Shown here one piece after another: positions 55,691 to 64,000 of a stretch of 64,000 nucleotides of DNA. Numbering within the stretch: the first letter of the stretch is position 1; each line of letters opens with the position of its first letter. The notes beneath the pieces were generated by a model, which saw nothing but the letters and a program-made list of their open reading frames with translations, did not search any database and had not been told where the DNA came from. The position numbers were made by a program, and so were the translations under genes. This DNA comes from Aquimarina sp. RZ0 (lineage in GTDB: Bacteria > Bacteroidota > Bacteroidia > Flavobacteriales > Flavobacteriaceae): the NCBI RefSeq assembly GCF_008370685.1, contig NZ_VTZU01000002.1:124001-188000 (forward strand), written 5' to 3'.

Positions 55691-55879
55691 GGTTATTTAG
55701 GGGAGTTTTTTCATTTTTGTAAAAATAGAAAGTTTTTCTGAAATGCAAAGGTTTTTCTATACGTATAGTCATGGCAGTCCTCTAAACCATCATGAGCTGA
55801 CGAGAATTAAAATACTATGATTAAATAAAAAAAAGATTTCTAAAGATTTCATGGATATCTACATAAAATAATGATTTTC

Positions 55880-57265
55880 TTAAAAAACAGTAAATCCTAA
55901 AAGCAACGAAACAGTATTATAACTAATCTCACCTGCATTTGATACAGGAGAGTTTCCATTGAATCCTCCCAATTTTAACTCTAAACTATAGCTATCTTTA
56001 TACTTGAACCCTACACCAAAATTAAATGTACTCTTATTTTCTATATCAAATATTGCTCTATAAAACACTGAACCACCAAGAAAAAAGTCGTAATCTACGG
56101 TCGAATCAAATGGAAAATCAAACATAAAAGCTCCATTAACAAATATCTTTGATATATCACTTAGAAAAAAATAATGCCTGACACCTAAGGCTAAATCAAT
56201 TGCCTTATAGCTTGCTTTTATGGTAGAGTTTGGCGAAAGACTCTCTTCTATTTCATTAAAATACTCGTATGAAGGTTCAAAAACAATAGTCCATTTATTT
56301 TTTTGAAACCCTAGTATGTATTCTAATTCTACGCCAACTCTAGCTGTCAGCTGTTTATCACTTTTATAACTAGAATTTTCTAAAGCACTATTAAAAAACT
56401 TAAAACCTGCACTGCTTACTCCTCCTCTTACATTTAAGTTAAAAATATCGCGCGTCTTTTTTTATCATCTCTTTGAACAACAACATCTGGATTAATACAG
56501 TCATTATATTTTATCAAAAACGCAATCAAATCTTTTTCTTGATACCTTATATTCTCTGCATCACGTATAGAAATTTTATTACATTTAAGATTATTCCAAA
56601 GTTGCATTTGGTAATATTTATTTTCTCCAATACGATCATCAGGTGTCTTAAAGCTTTTATACGATTTGTGATTAAAAAATTCGTATAAATTCATTGAATT
56701 ATTTTTTCTTTATGCAAGGCAAAAAAATCAAGCATAGCTATAGCTACGGTTTATTTTTTAAACGAAGTAGAAAGGAAAAAGAAACGATGAATATGCGAAA
56801 TTTTTAGTTATAAATCGTATTATGAACTAATTGCTCTATTTCAGAACCCATAAAATCATAAAAAAAGCGATCAGAAAAACTATTTCCTGTATAATGATAA
56901 AGATTGGCATCTCCTTCTACTAATACTTTTAAAAACAATGTTTTTTCAATAAATTTAGGATTTCTATCTTCATCCAAATCTTCTATACGCTCTTTGGAGG
57001 TATCAATTTTTACTAAAAATTTTTTATACATCAGATCTCCGACACCAAATTCTTTTACTGTTTTAATAGTTTTAATCTTAGAATCAGTATTCTCTGCTAA
57101 CTTATATTCAAATTCAGTTGGATTATTTAACCAACCTCTATTCTTAATATAACATTCTAATGTATCTCCACTTGATTCTATAAAATATCCTTTTTCATAG
57201 TTAATTTGTGAAAAAGAAGAAACAGTAACAAGAAGCAATAACCCAAAAAATATTCTTTCTTTCAT
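55880..57265 (-). pseudogene. Outer-membrane-type protein gene broken by MITE copy 5 and a 2-bp GC expansion
   Basis: The gene starts at 57265 with a signal peptide (FFGLLLLVTVSSFSQ) and reads NYEKGYFIESSGDTLECYIK to FYDFMGSEIEQLVH, where MITE copy 5 inserts. After the MITE it resumes with KSFKTPDDRIGENKYYQMQL to VVQRDDKKRR. A GCGCGC run at 56450-56455 appears to hold one extra GC; skipping 2 bp restores the frame as DIFNLNVRGGVSSAGF, and it runs with no stop to LLLGFTVF at 55880, a beta-barrel-like end. The intact product would be about 405 residues of a flavobacterial family (sometimes labelled PorT-like). The insertion plus frameshift make it non-functional. Confidence 0.8.
56660..56819 (-). 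mobile_element. 160-bp palindromic MITE, copy 5 (inside a gene)
   Basis: Complete element, inverted relative to copy 1, with exact duplications TTA (56657-56659) and TTA (56820-56822). Removing 163 bp (element plus one duplication) rejoins CAT and AAA codons in frame, giving EQLVHKSFKTPDD, so the insertion point and target duplication are fixed by the host gene itself. Confidence 0.95.
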
Positions 57266-57318
57266 AAGTGATTTTAAAACATGAATCTATCCAGATCCGT
57301 TAAATGTATTTAATAAAG

Positions 57319-57432
57319 AATCCCCGAGGCAGAGCCATAGAGGTATTCAACGGAAGAAAGTTTTACAATTTAATGAAAACCATCCGTTTTCAAACTTTCC
57401 TCTAAAACCTCCGATGCAGAGCATCGGGGAAT
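57319..57432. repeat. Inverted GC-rich intergenic repeat
   Basis: GAATCCCCGAGGCAGAGCC at the left is loosely inverse to CGATGCAGAGCATCGGGGAATTC at the right; the right end also forms its own hairpin (CGATGC/GCATCG). Its base composition differs from the AT-rich surroundings. It resembles common Bacteroidota intergenic repeats. No gene is seen in 57266-57746. Confidence 0.45.
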
Positions 57433-57746
57433 TCTATTGATTAAACTTTTTGATTCTGGTGAAAATAGTTGTTTTTTGATCAATTGAAGTTTTTTTACTT
57501 CATAGTAGGGTTGTGAAGTAAGAAAAGATGGAAATTGAGTCAAAATAGCATTTTTATAGCGAATTGAAAAAAAGCTTAAACCACTCCTATACAGATATGT
57601 ATGTCTTAGTAGAACAAAATGTTACTTTTTTATCAGAAATTTACTGAATTCATTGTATTGACTTTTGTCTATCATTATACTGAACTCATCTTGGCTTTTT
57701 CTGTTTTTAAATACCTCTTACAAGGTATAATGCACAATAAAAAAGT

Positions 57747-58469
57747 CTATAAAGTATCCAGCAGTTTCTTCACATCATTGACTACTCCTCTATATTGATT
57801 GCGGTTATTTTTAGACATGTGTTCTGATTCTGATACAATATCAGACAAAATCTCTCGCGCATCCATCGTTTTTCCTATTTCGATGAGAAATTGAGCCAAT
57901 GTGTACCGCTCTTCATAGTGAGAATATCGCTGATCAATTGATCTCAGATGCTCCTCTGCTTCTTTTGTTTTTCCTTCTTCTGCCAGAGACAATCCATATA
58001 GAAACTGGCTCGTAGAACCTTTAAAACCTGGTTCATTAATTATTTTTTCTGCATATAAAATAACTTTTTCATATGCTTCTATTCGATAGTACCCTTCAAG
58101 TATTTTTTTTATTACCCCGATATCCGTATGATAATTACTCTGTAGTACCACTTCGTATTCTATTATACCTCCTTTATAATCACCTATCTCATACAAAGCA
58201 TCTCCTAAGTCTACCCTATTTTGAAAAGTATCAGCAAATTCTACGCGATTCTTAAGCTCAGTTATTTTTTTAGTAGGATTCGCGACATTTACAATACTTT
58301 TCTGCACTGTATCCAGATCTTTTTTATTAAACACCTGAGTAACCAAATAAATAATACTGCCGATAACCGGTAAAAAAATAATTACAAAAAACCAATAGTA
58401 TTCATTTCTGGTCTTTATAGCGTGATAAACGCAGAATCCTTGTAAAGCGATAATTAGGAAGTATGGCAT
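57747..58469 (-). CDS. Membrane protein with PLDc_N-like helices and TPR domain
   Basis: The start at ATG 58469 (MPYFLIIALQGF) is used because the longer frame begins with TTG. This 240-residue protein has two N-terminal membrane helices with YWFFVIIFLPVIGSIIYLV, the short PLDc_N (cardiolipin-synthase N-terminal) pattern, then a cytoplasmic TPR-like domain (DALYEIGDYKGGIIEYEVVL; LYGLSLAEEGKTKEAEEHLR; RYTLAQFLIEIGKTMDA). Probably a membrane-anchored scaffold; no enzyme motif is seen. Monocistronic. Confidence 0.75.
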   Translation of the reverse strand: MPYFLIIALQGFCVYHAIKTRNEYYWFFVIIFLPVIGSIIYLVTQVFNKKDLDTVQKSIVNVANPTKKITELKNRVEFADTFQNRVDLGDALYEIGDYKGGIIEYEVVLQSNYHTDIGVIKKILEGYYRIEAYEKVILYAEKIINEPGFKGSTSQFLYGLSLAEEGKTKEAEEHLRSIDQRYSHYEERYTLAQFLIEIGKTMDAREILSDIVSESEHMSKNNRNQYRGVVNDVKKLLDTL

Positions 58470-58766
58470 GCCACAAAAATAATGCAAACCAGCTATAATT
58501 TCTTCACTTAAAGTAAATAATATTCACAACGAACTGTCTGGAAAATTTTATTGGGTAAGAAATTAAAAACACTCCAGTCGATAACGTGATGGCTGGAGCG
58601 TAGTTATCATCATAAAATAAGTACTACAGCAGCTTTATATGATATAAAATATTTTGATAATATGTTGTAATTCTCAAAAAACAAGTGTTTACACTTAGCA
58701 ACTGATATCGCTATCCGAACTAAATTTATTAATATATATAACTTTTAAAACTAAAAAAACATATCA

Positions 58767-59289
58767 ATGCCAGATTATGTTTCTTTAAAGAATCAAGCGA
58801 ATAATGAATTTAGAAATGATCATGATACAAAAATGTATCATAATTTTGAATCTCCTAATACGATTTGTGATTAAAAAATTCGTATAAATTCATTGAATTA
58901 TTTTTTCTTTATGCAAGGCAAAAAAATCAAGCATAGCTATAGCTACGGTTTATTTTTTAAACGAAGTAGAAAGGAAAAAGAAACGATGAATATGCGAAAT
59001 TTTTAGTTATAAATCGTATAACTTCTTATTTAATTTAATTGCTCAAGGTGATCTTATCCTATCAAAAATGTAAAAAATAATAAATACTTTGATTGTACCA
59101 TTACTTCTATGCCTGGATCAGTTAAAGATGATTGCCGGAGAAATGGCAGTTTATGGCTATTCCAACAGTTGCAAATGGCTTTTACATTCAAAAAATCAAA
59201 ACAGAGAATATATGACTAAAAAAGCTTCACAACTTTCAAAAAATGCCAGTAATGATGAAATCTATATTATTGAAAAGCGAAACCAATAA
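58767..59289 (+). pseudogene. Small gene interrupted by MITE copy 6, with further decay
   Basis: ATG 58767 opens MPDYVSLKNQANNEFRND and reads to NFESPN, where the MITE starts. After the element, NFLFNLIAQGDLILS continues in frame if 163 bp are removed (SPNFLFNLIAQG). Beyond that the frame appears to shift: KNVKNNKYFDCTITSMPGSV is carried by another frame, then TKKASQLSKNASNDEIYIIE by a third. I regard this as one decayed gene of unknown family; the decay after the MITE is less certain than the insertion. Confidence 0.45.
58859..59018 (-). mobile_element. 160-bp palindromic MITE, copy 6
   Basis: Complete element in the same orientation as copies 2 and 5, with exact duplications TAA (58856-58858) and TAA (59019-59021). 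It interrupts the small open frame that starts at 58767. Confidence 0.95.
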
Positions 59290-59444
59290 AAATTATAAGA
59301 AACCTATATAGATAAGGTTTTTATCTGAATTTACTGCTTGTCTTGTGAACTTGAAAACAAAAATGATCGGAAATCTTAGCTATGCCTAAGAATTACTGCT
59401 TTTTATTTGAGTATTAGTAATAGCTGAGTTCACTTCTAAAAAAA

Positions 59445-59477
59445 TCCCCTTAGCTAGGTTGTATCTAACTAAGGGGA
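59445..59477 (-). terminator. Rho-independent-type terminator of the peroxiredoxin-like gene
   Basis: Arms TCCCCTTAG and CTAAGGGGA pair around a loop; on the minus strand a T-rich run (ATTTTTTTAG) follows the stem. It lies 21 bp beyond the stop of the minus-strand gene at 59498. Confidence 0.75.
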
Positions 59478-59497
59478 TATATATTATTGTCTAAAAC

Positions 59498-60139
59498 TTA
59501 TTCATTTAAAGCTTTTAAGATATCCTCAATATCCGCTCTCTTAGTATAATCTTCATTAACAAAACGATATGATACAACTCCAGTACTGTTTACAACAAAG
59601 GTTGCAGCTACGGGAAGTTCAAAATTATCATTTTGATTGTGTTTTGCTACATCAAGTCCAAATTTGTTATAGATTTCCTGTAGAGCTTCTGGCAGTTTAA
59701 ATACCAATCCTATTTTTTTTGCAAGTGTATTATCTATATCACTTAACACTTCAAAGGTTAATGAATTTTTTTCTGCTGTTGTTAGAGAATTATCCGGAGT
59801 TTCCGGAGTAATGGCAATAAGGGTAGCTTTTCTTTCTTTAAATTCTGGAAGAGCATTTTGTAACGCTTTTAGTTCTATATTACAATAAGGACACCATCCA
59901 CCTCTATAAAAAGAAATGACAACTGATCCAGACGTTAATAAATCTTTTAATGCAATTTCATTTTTTCGGCTGTTAGGCAATGAAAAATCAGGAAACACTT
60001 CTCCTTCTTTAATAGCTATACCCGAAATACCTTTGCTTATAAGATCCTTTGTCGCACTATCCATAATGTCTAGTATCTCGTTCGGAATTTTAGTTCTATT
60101 TTCCTGATTAGCTTTTAACAACGTTTCTGATAATGACAT
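59498..60139 (-). CDS. Peroxiredoxin-like (AhpC/TSA) protein
   Basis: This is a 213-residue cytoplasmic protein with a helical N-terminus and a thioredoxin-fold core: PDFSLPNSRKNEIALKDLL, VVISFYRGGWCPYCNIELKAL (Cys83, Cys86), TLIAITPETPDNS and VLSDIDNTLAKKIGLVF. The WCPYC pair instead of a single peroxidatic Cys is typical of the peroxiredoxin-like subfamily next to classical AhpC/TSA. Likely role: thiol-dependent reduction of peroxides. A candidate operator lies upstream (60207). Monocistronic with its own terminator. Confidence 0.85.
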   Translation of the reverse strand: MSLSETLLKANQENRTKIPNEILDIMDSATKDLISKGISGIAIKEGEVFPDFSLPNSRKNEIALKDLLTSGSVVISFYRGGWCPYCNIELKALQNALPEFKERKATLIAITPETPDNSLTTAEKNSLTFEVLSDIDNTLAKKIGLVFKLPEALQEIYNKFGLDVAKHNQNDNFELPVAATFVVNSTGVVSYRFVNEDYTKRADIEDILKALNE

Positions 60140-60206
60140 AGTTTTAATTTTTTAGAGTTAAATTTCCTCTAATCTGTCGATAGAAACTTGACTCCTTTCT
60201 TGCACT

Positions 60207-60219
60207 ATTGTTAAACAAT
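60207..60219. promoter_or_regulatory. Palindrome upstream of the peroxiredoxin-like gene
   Basis: ATTGTTAAACAAT is a perfect 13-base palindrome about 68 bp upstream of the start at 60139. It could be an operator, but no matching regulator site is known to me. Confidence 0.25.
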
Positions 60220-60387
60220 GTTTAAAATTATTAGTTACGATAAAAAATACTTCTCATTTTCAATATCGACCCTCTATTTTAATATTATTTTTTAATTACT
60301 TTTTATTCTTTTAACACTCGACTCATATCAATCATTAACTACTTAGATAACAACACAATTACACACATACCTTCTGACAAATCAGTA

Positions 60388-60403
60388 TTTACTTATAAGT
60401 AAA
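60388..60403. promoter_or_regulatory. Palindrome in the divergent gap upstream of the metalloprotease gene
   Basis: TTTACTTATAAGTAAA is a perfect 16-base palindrome in the 432-bp gap between two divergent genes. In AT-rich DNA this can occur by chance; it is listed as a possible operator only. The rest of the gap shows nothing else clear. Confidence 0.25.
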
Positions 60404-60571
60404 ATTCCCTTAAAAAAATGTTACAAACTTAACATTTGTTACTGAAAATTCCCTCTATGCTTGTAGCTAATTATTTCAAAAATAGTCACTCAACAAATAA
60501 GTCTATATATTGATTATACTGATCTAATAAAGACATTGTAAGTAAATTTTAATCTTAAAACTTAAATAAAA

Positions 60572-61360
60572 ATGAAGTATTTAAAAATCTCAGCAGTATT
60601 TGTTGCAGCAGTACTTATGACGCAATGCCAAAATGAAGGCATCGAAGAACCACAAACAATCAATGCCTCAATCCCAGATGACATCATGAAAGGATTGCAT
60701 AATATGGGCTTTGACACTAACAATTTCCCAGTTTTTCAAAAAGAAGATGGATACCTGGTAGAAGGAGATATTAAGGTTTCTACCGAGACGATTCTTGCAG
60801 CATCCAATGACAAAACAACTACTAAACAGACAAGAGTAAATACGATTCTAAAATGTAGCGAAGCACGAGATATTACGGTACGAAATTTCGATATACCAGA
60901 AATCGATACTCAATTACGTAATGCAATCAATGACTGGAATAATGTCAATGGAAGTTTTCTTAAGTTTCGATTAGTCAATGGCAATGAAGATATTACCATA
61001 CGTTTTGACAGAGGAAATTTTGGGGAAGGAGAATTCCCTGCCAGCAATGGAAAACCAGGATCTGAAGCTAATTTTGACCATACATTATATGATGAGATTG
61101 AAGATAGAAATAAAAGAAACAAAATAATAAGATGGGTACTTAGGCACGAACTAGGTCATAATATAGGTTTTGCCCATACTAATTTAGATGAAACTGGTGC
61201 CCAACAAATTTCTGGTACACCAAACAGAGATTCAAACTCTGCAATGAATCGACAATCATTACCTGTAGAAACCTTTCAGTCTGTTAATCTAAGTAACGGA
61301 GAAAAGAAAGCTTTAAGGAAATTATACGGAGGAAAACCCGAAGATAACATTTGTTCATAA
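60572..61360 (+). CDS. M57-like (dual-action HEIGH) zinc metalloprotease lipoprotein
   Basis: This 262-residue lipoprotein has its signal ending at VLMTQC (Cys19) followed by a variable linker. The catalytic core begins at about residue 100 (FDIPEIDTQLRNAINDWNNV) and holds the zinc motif HELGHNIGFAH near residue 192 (HExxHxxGxxH), then a downstream Met-turn candidate (SAMNRQSL). The arrangement fits Peptidase_M57, whose members cut or process surface proteins in Bacteroidota. It is probably attached to the cell envelope. It appears monocistronic. Confidence 0.85.
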   Translation: MKYLKISAVFVAAVLMTQCQNEGIEEPQTINASIPDDIMKGLHNMGFDTNNFPVFQKEDGYLVEGDIKVSTETILAASNDKTTTKQTRVNTILKCSEARDITVRNFDIPEIDTQLRNAINDWNNVNGSFLKFRLVNGNEDITIRFDRGNFGEGEFPASNGKPGSEANFDHTLYDEIEDRNKRNKIIRWVLRHELGHNIGFAHTNLDETGAQQISGTPNRDSNSAMNRQSLPVETFQSVNLSNGEKKALRKLYGGKPEDNICS

Positions 61361-61455
61361 TCCTTATTAGAAACATCAATGATTCAGAGGTAAGCACTCT
61401 CAGGATACTGGTCTATCTAATTAATAAACAAACCAGTATCTATTACTTAAACTAT

Positions 61456-63999
61456 TTACTTCATCACAATTACAAGATCATCTGCTTCTACCATAGTTCC
61501 TGGTTTTAACACTATTTTTTTAACGATTGTATCCTGATTAGCCGTTATGGTTGTCTCCATTTTCATGGCTTCAATAATAAAAAGAGGATCATTTTTTTTC
61601 ACTTCCTGTCCTGTTTTTACAAGTACAGATGACAAAGCCCCTTGTAGCGGTGCTCCTACCTGTTTATCATCTGATTTATCTACTTTGGCATGAGTCACTT
61701 TGGTAACTTTGATAGAATTATCTTGTATCTCTACATTACGAGTCTGACCATTTACTTTAAAAAACACCGTTACCGTACCATCTTCATGTGCTTCTCCTAT
61801 AGAGATCAATTCTATTAGTAGTATTTTTCCTTTATCAAGCTCTATGATAATCTCCTCTCCGGGAGTCATTCCATAAAAAAAGTTTTTTGTTGGAATATTC
61901 ATAACATTACCATATTTGAGATGGTGGTTATAAGCACCGGTAAATACCTTTGGATATAATTTATAAGAAAGGAAATCTGTAATATCCAGTTCTCGTCCCA
62001 TTCCTTTTTTAAACACTTTTATGAAATCCTTAAACTCAGATTCAAAATCTACTGGTTCTAAATGTGCATTGGGTCTATTGGTAAATGGTTTTTGATCTTT
62101 TAATATCGATTTCTGAAGGTCTTTTGGAAATTCTCCAACGGGCTGTCCCAGCTCTCCTTTAAATAAGTTCACAACGGATTTCGGAAATGATATGGTTTCA
62201 CCCTTTTCTTTTACATCTTCAATGGTCAAATTATTACTTACCAGATATTGAGCCATATCTCCAACTACTTTAGAGCTGGGAGTTACTTTTACTATATCTC
62301 CAAAAAGCTGATTGACCTCTCCATACATTTTAGTAATTTCATGAAAACGATCTGCTAATCCCAATCCTTCGGCTTGTGGTTTTAAATTAGAATATTGTCC
62401 TCCTGGAATTTCATGCTGATAGATATCCCCAGTCCCGGATTTAAGACCGGATTCAAAAACATAATAATATTCTCTAACAGCCTCCCAGTAATTAGAGTAT
62501 TCATTCAGTTTAGAAATATTTATTGGATTCTCCCGCTCATGAAACCTCATCATTTCTACAATAGAATTAAAATTAGGTTGTGAGGTAAGTCCAGAAAGCC
62601 CGCCCAGAGCCACATCTACAACATCAATACCAGCTTCAATTGCTTTGAGATATGTGGCCGATTGTACTGAAGAAGTATCATGGGTATGTAAATGTATAGG
62701 AATATTAATTTCAGATTTTAAAGCAGTTACCAATTCATAGGCTGCATATGGTTTTAGCAATCCAGCCATATCTTTAATTCCCAAAATATGTGCTCCCGCA
62801 TTTTCAATATCTTTTGCTAATTGGATATAATATTTTAAAGTATATTTTGTACGTTTTGGATCTAGAATATCTCCTGTATAACAAAGTGCTCCTTCTGCTA
62901 GTCCCTGAGTACGAGTTCTTACATGTTCTATACAAGGAGCTATTGATTTCATCCAGTTTAAAGAATCAAAAATCCTGAACACATCCACACCATTCTCCCA
63001 TGACTGTTCTACAAATTTACTTATCAAATTATCTGGATAGGCAGTATAACCGACCCCATTAGATCCTCTAATTAACATTTGCAGAAGTAAATTAGGCATG
63101 GCTTTTCTAAGTGTACGCAGTCGCTCCCAAGGGTTCTCTTTTAGAAACCTCAGGCATACATCAAAAGTTGCTCCTCCCCATACTTCCATACTAAATATTT
63201 CTGGATGATTTTTGGCAAATCCTTCTGCCACTTTATGCATATCATACGTACGCATTCTTGTGGCTAATAAACTCTGGTGTGCATCTCGCATTGTAGTATC
63301 AGTAAAATGAATTTTGTTTTCATTTTTTAACCACGTTGCAAATTTCTCCGGACCTAATTCTGTTAATAAATCTTTAGTTCCTTTGGTATATTCGCTGGAT
63401 TCATCAAATTTAGGAATTTGGGGGGATACAAATTTTTTTGTCTGATCTATTTTTTTGACATCCGGATTGCCATTTACGATAATATCACCTAGAAAATTTG
63501 CCAATTTTGTAGCTCGATTTCGCGCTTCTTTAATTGTAAATAACTCTTTTGTATCTCTAATAAAGTTAACTGTTACTGCTCCTTTTCTAAAGGTATCATG
63601 TTTCAATATATTGTCTAAAAAAGGCATGTTTGTTTTCACCCCCCGTATTCTGAATTCTGAGAGTGCTCTACGCATTTTTCTACATGCGCCATCAAGTGTT
63701 CTGCTATTGGCTGAAACTTTTACCAGCATAGAATCAAAAAATGGAGATATAGTAACCCCTTGATACACACTACCAGCATCTAACCTGATTCCGAATCCAG
63801 AAGCACTTCTATAGGTAGTTATTGTGCCATAATCAGGTTTAAAATTATTCTCCGGATCTTCTGTAGTAATTCTACATTGCAATGCAAAGCCATTCGTCTT
63901 TATACTTTCCTGACTTTCTATTTTGATCTGTTTGTCTGATAGTTTATAACCACCTGCAATAAAAATCTGAGTTTTGATTAAATCGATCCCCGTAACAAC
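61456..63999 (-). CDS. pyc: Pyruvate carboxylase, C-terminal part (N-terminus beyond window)
   Basis: The frame is open through 63999, so the start is outside. Visible order: the end of the biotin carboxylase domain (VVTGIDLIKTQI, FALQCRITTEDPENNF), the carboxyltransferase domain with the metal/pyruvate motif IHFTDTTMRDAHQSLLATRM, FEVWGG-type region (FSMEVWGGATFDV), HLHTHDTSSVQ, then the PYC_OADA domain and a biotinyl domain with EAMKMETTI near the C-terminus. It catalyses ATP-dependent carboxylation of pyruvate to oxaloacetate (anaplerosis) in the cytoplasm. Nothing unusual is seen in the visible part. Confidence 0.95.
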   Translation of the reverse strand, partial: VVTGIDLIKTQIFIAGGYKLSDKQIKIESQESIKTNGFALQCRITTEDPENNFKPDYGTITTYRSASGFGIRLDAGSVYQGVTISPFFDSMLVKVSANSRTLDGACRKMRRALSEFRIRGVKTNMPFLDNILKHDTFRKGAVTVNFIRDTKELFTIKEARNRATKLANFLGDIIVNGNPDVKKIDQTKKFVSPQIPKFDESSEYTKGTKDLLTELGPEKFATWLKNENKIHFTDTTMRDAHQSLLATRMRTYDMHKVAEGFAKNHPEIFSMEVWGGATFDVCLRFLKENPWERLRTLRKAMPNLLLQMLIRGSNGVGYTAYPDNLISKFVEQSWENGVDVFRIFDSLNWMKSIAPCIEHVRTRTQGLAEGALCYTGDILDPKRTKYTLKYYIQLAKDIENAGAHILGIKDMAGLLKPYAAYELVTALKSEINIPIHLHTHDTSSVQSATYLKAIEAGIDVVDVALGGLSGLTSQPNFNSIVEMMRFHERENPINISKLNEYSNYWEAVREYYYVFESGLKSGTGDIYQHEIPGGQYSNLKPQAEGLGLADRFHEITKMYGEVNQLFGDIVKVTPSSKVVGDMAQYLVSNNLTIEDVKEKGETISFPKSVVNLFKGELGQPVGEFPKDLQKSILKDQKPFTNRPNAHLEPVDFESEFKDFIKVFKKGMGRELDITDFLSYKLYPKVFTGAYNHHLKYGNVMNIPTKNFFYGMTPGEEIIIELDKGKILLIELISIGEAHEDGTVTVFFKVNGQTRNVEIQDNSIKVTKVTHAKVDKSDDKQVGAPLQGALSSVLVKTGQEVKKNDPLFIIEAMKMETTITANQDTIVKKIVLKPGTMVEADDLVIVMK

Positions 64000-64000
64000 C

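Noticed and set aside
59089..59289. 66-codon plus frame as an independent gene
   Set aside because: A competing frame over its first half looks more protein-like, and it directly follows a MITE-broken gene; treated as decayed sequence.
1..64000. CRISPR array, tRNA or rRNA genes
   Set aside because: No regularly spaced short direct repeats with unique spacers and no cloverleaf or rRNA-like blocks were found on reading both strands.

Overview
The window looks like a chromosomal stretch of a marine-type flavobacterium (Bacteroidota, probably near Aquimarina or Tenacibaculum; genus is inferred only). Evidence: strongly AT-rich DNA, Bacteroidota-type translation starts without a strong Shine-Dalgarno, many lipoproteins with a Cys after a short hydrophobic leader, two proteins with type IX secretion (T9SS) C-terminal sorting domains, a TonB-dependent receptor, and a TPR/LuxR regulator of the Flavobacteriia type.

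Layout. 0-12.5 kb: the 3' end of a TPR/HTH regulator, a His/Met-rich lipoprotein, then a co-directional cluster that looks like metal handling and envelope transport: HMA-like lipoprotein, DUF6702 protein, HupE/UreJ-like membrane protein, two lipoproteins, MerC-like protein, ABC ATPase, TonB-dependent receptor and two ABC-2 permeases. 13-16 kb: a large subtilisin-like T9SS cargo bracketed by two inverted copies of a 160-bp miniature element. 16.4-17.6 kb: three tiny genes and, divergently, an orphan Cys-rich RiPP-like precursor, with a long perfect hairpin between them. 18.1-41.5 kb (all minus strand): a Tc-toxin-like locus. It holds a small TcA-linker protein, a giant 4563-residue TcA-like protein with about thirty hemopexin-like repeats and a TcB-binding C-terminus, a protein made of eight ~42-residue repeats, two tandem paralogues and one 727-residue protein with very basic, nuclear-signal-like N-termini, and at the distal end a YkuD-like cell-wall enzyme, a small protein and a holin-like membrane protein. 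No RHS-type TcB or TcC gene is present.

42-46.2 kb: two tandem paralogous 182/183-residue proteins of unknown family leading into a histidine kinase and a LytTR response regulator. 46.9-49.2 kb: a secreted multidomain polysaccharide-lyase-like protein. 50-55.7 kb: a uracil-DNA-glycosylase-like protein and an MBOAT plus two SGNH-hydrolase cluster (polysaccharide O-acetylation type). 55.9-59.3 kb: two genes broken by the miniature element and a TPR membrane protein. 59.5-64 kb: a peroxiredoxin-like protein, an M57-type metalloprotease lipoprotein, and the C-terminal two thirds of pyruvate carboxylase running off the end.

The two most interesting things are (i) the Tc locus, which I read as a giant hemopexin-decorated TcA with candidate basic cargo or accessory proteins and a linked holin plus cell-wall-enzyme release module, comparable in logic to the lysis-type (type 10) release of Tc toxins; and (ii) a six-copy, 160-bp, fully palindromic MITE with terminal inverted repeats and 3-bp TNA target duplications. 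The MITE has inserted into at least one and probably two coding sequences and was very likely mobilised by an IS5-family (IS1031-group-like) transposase that is absent here.
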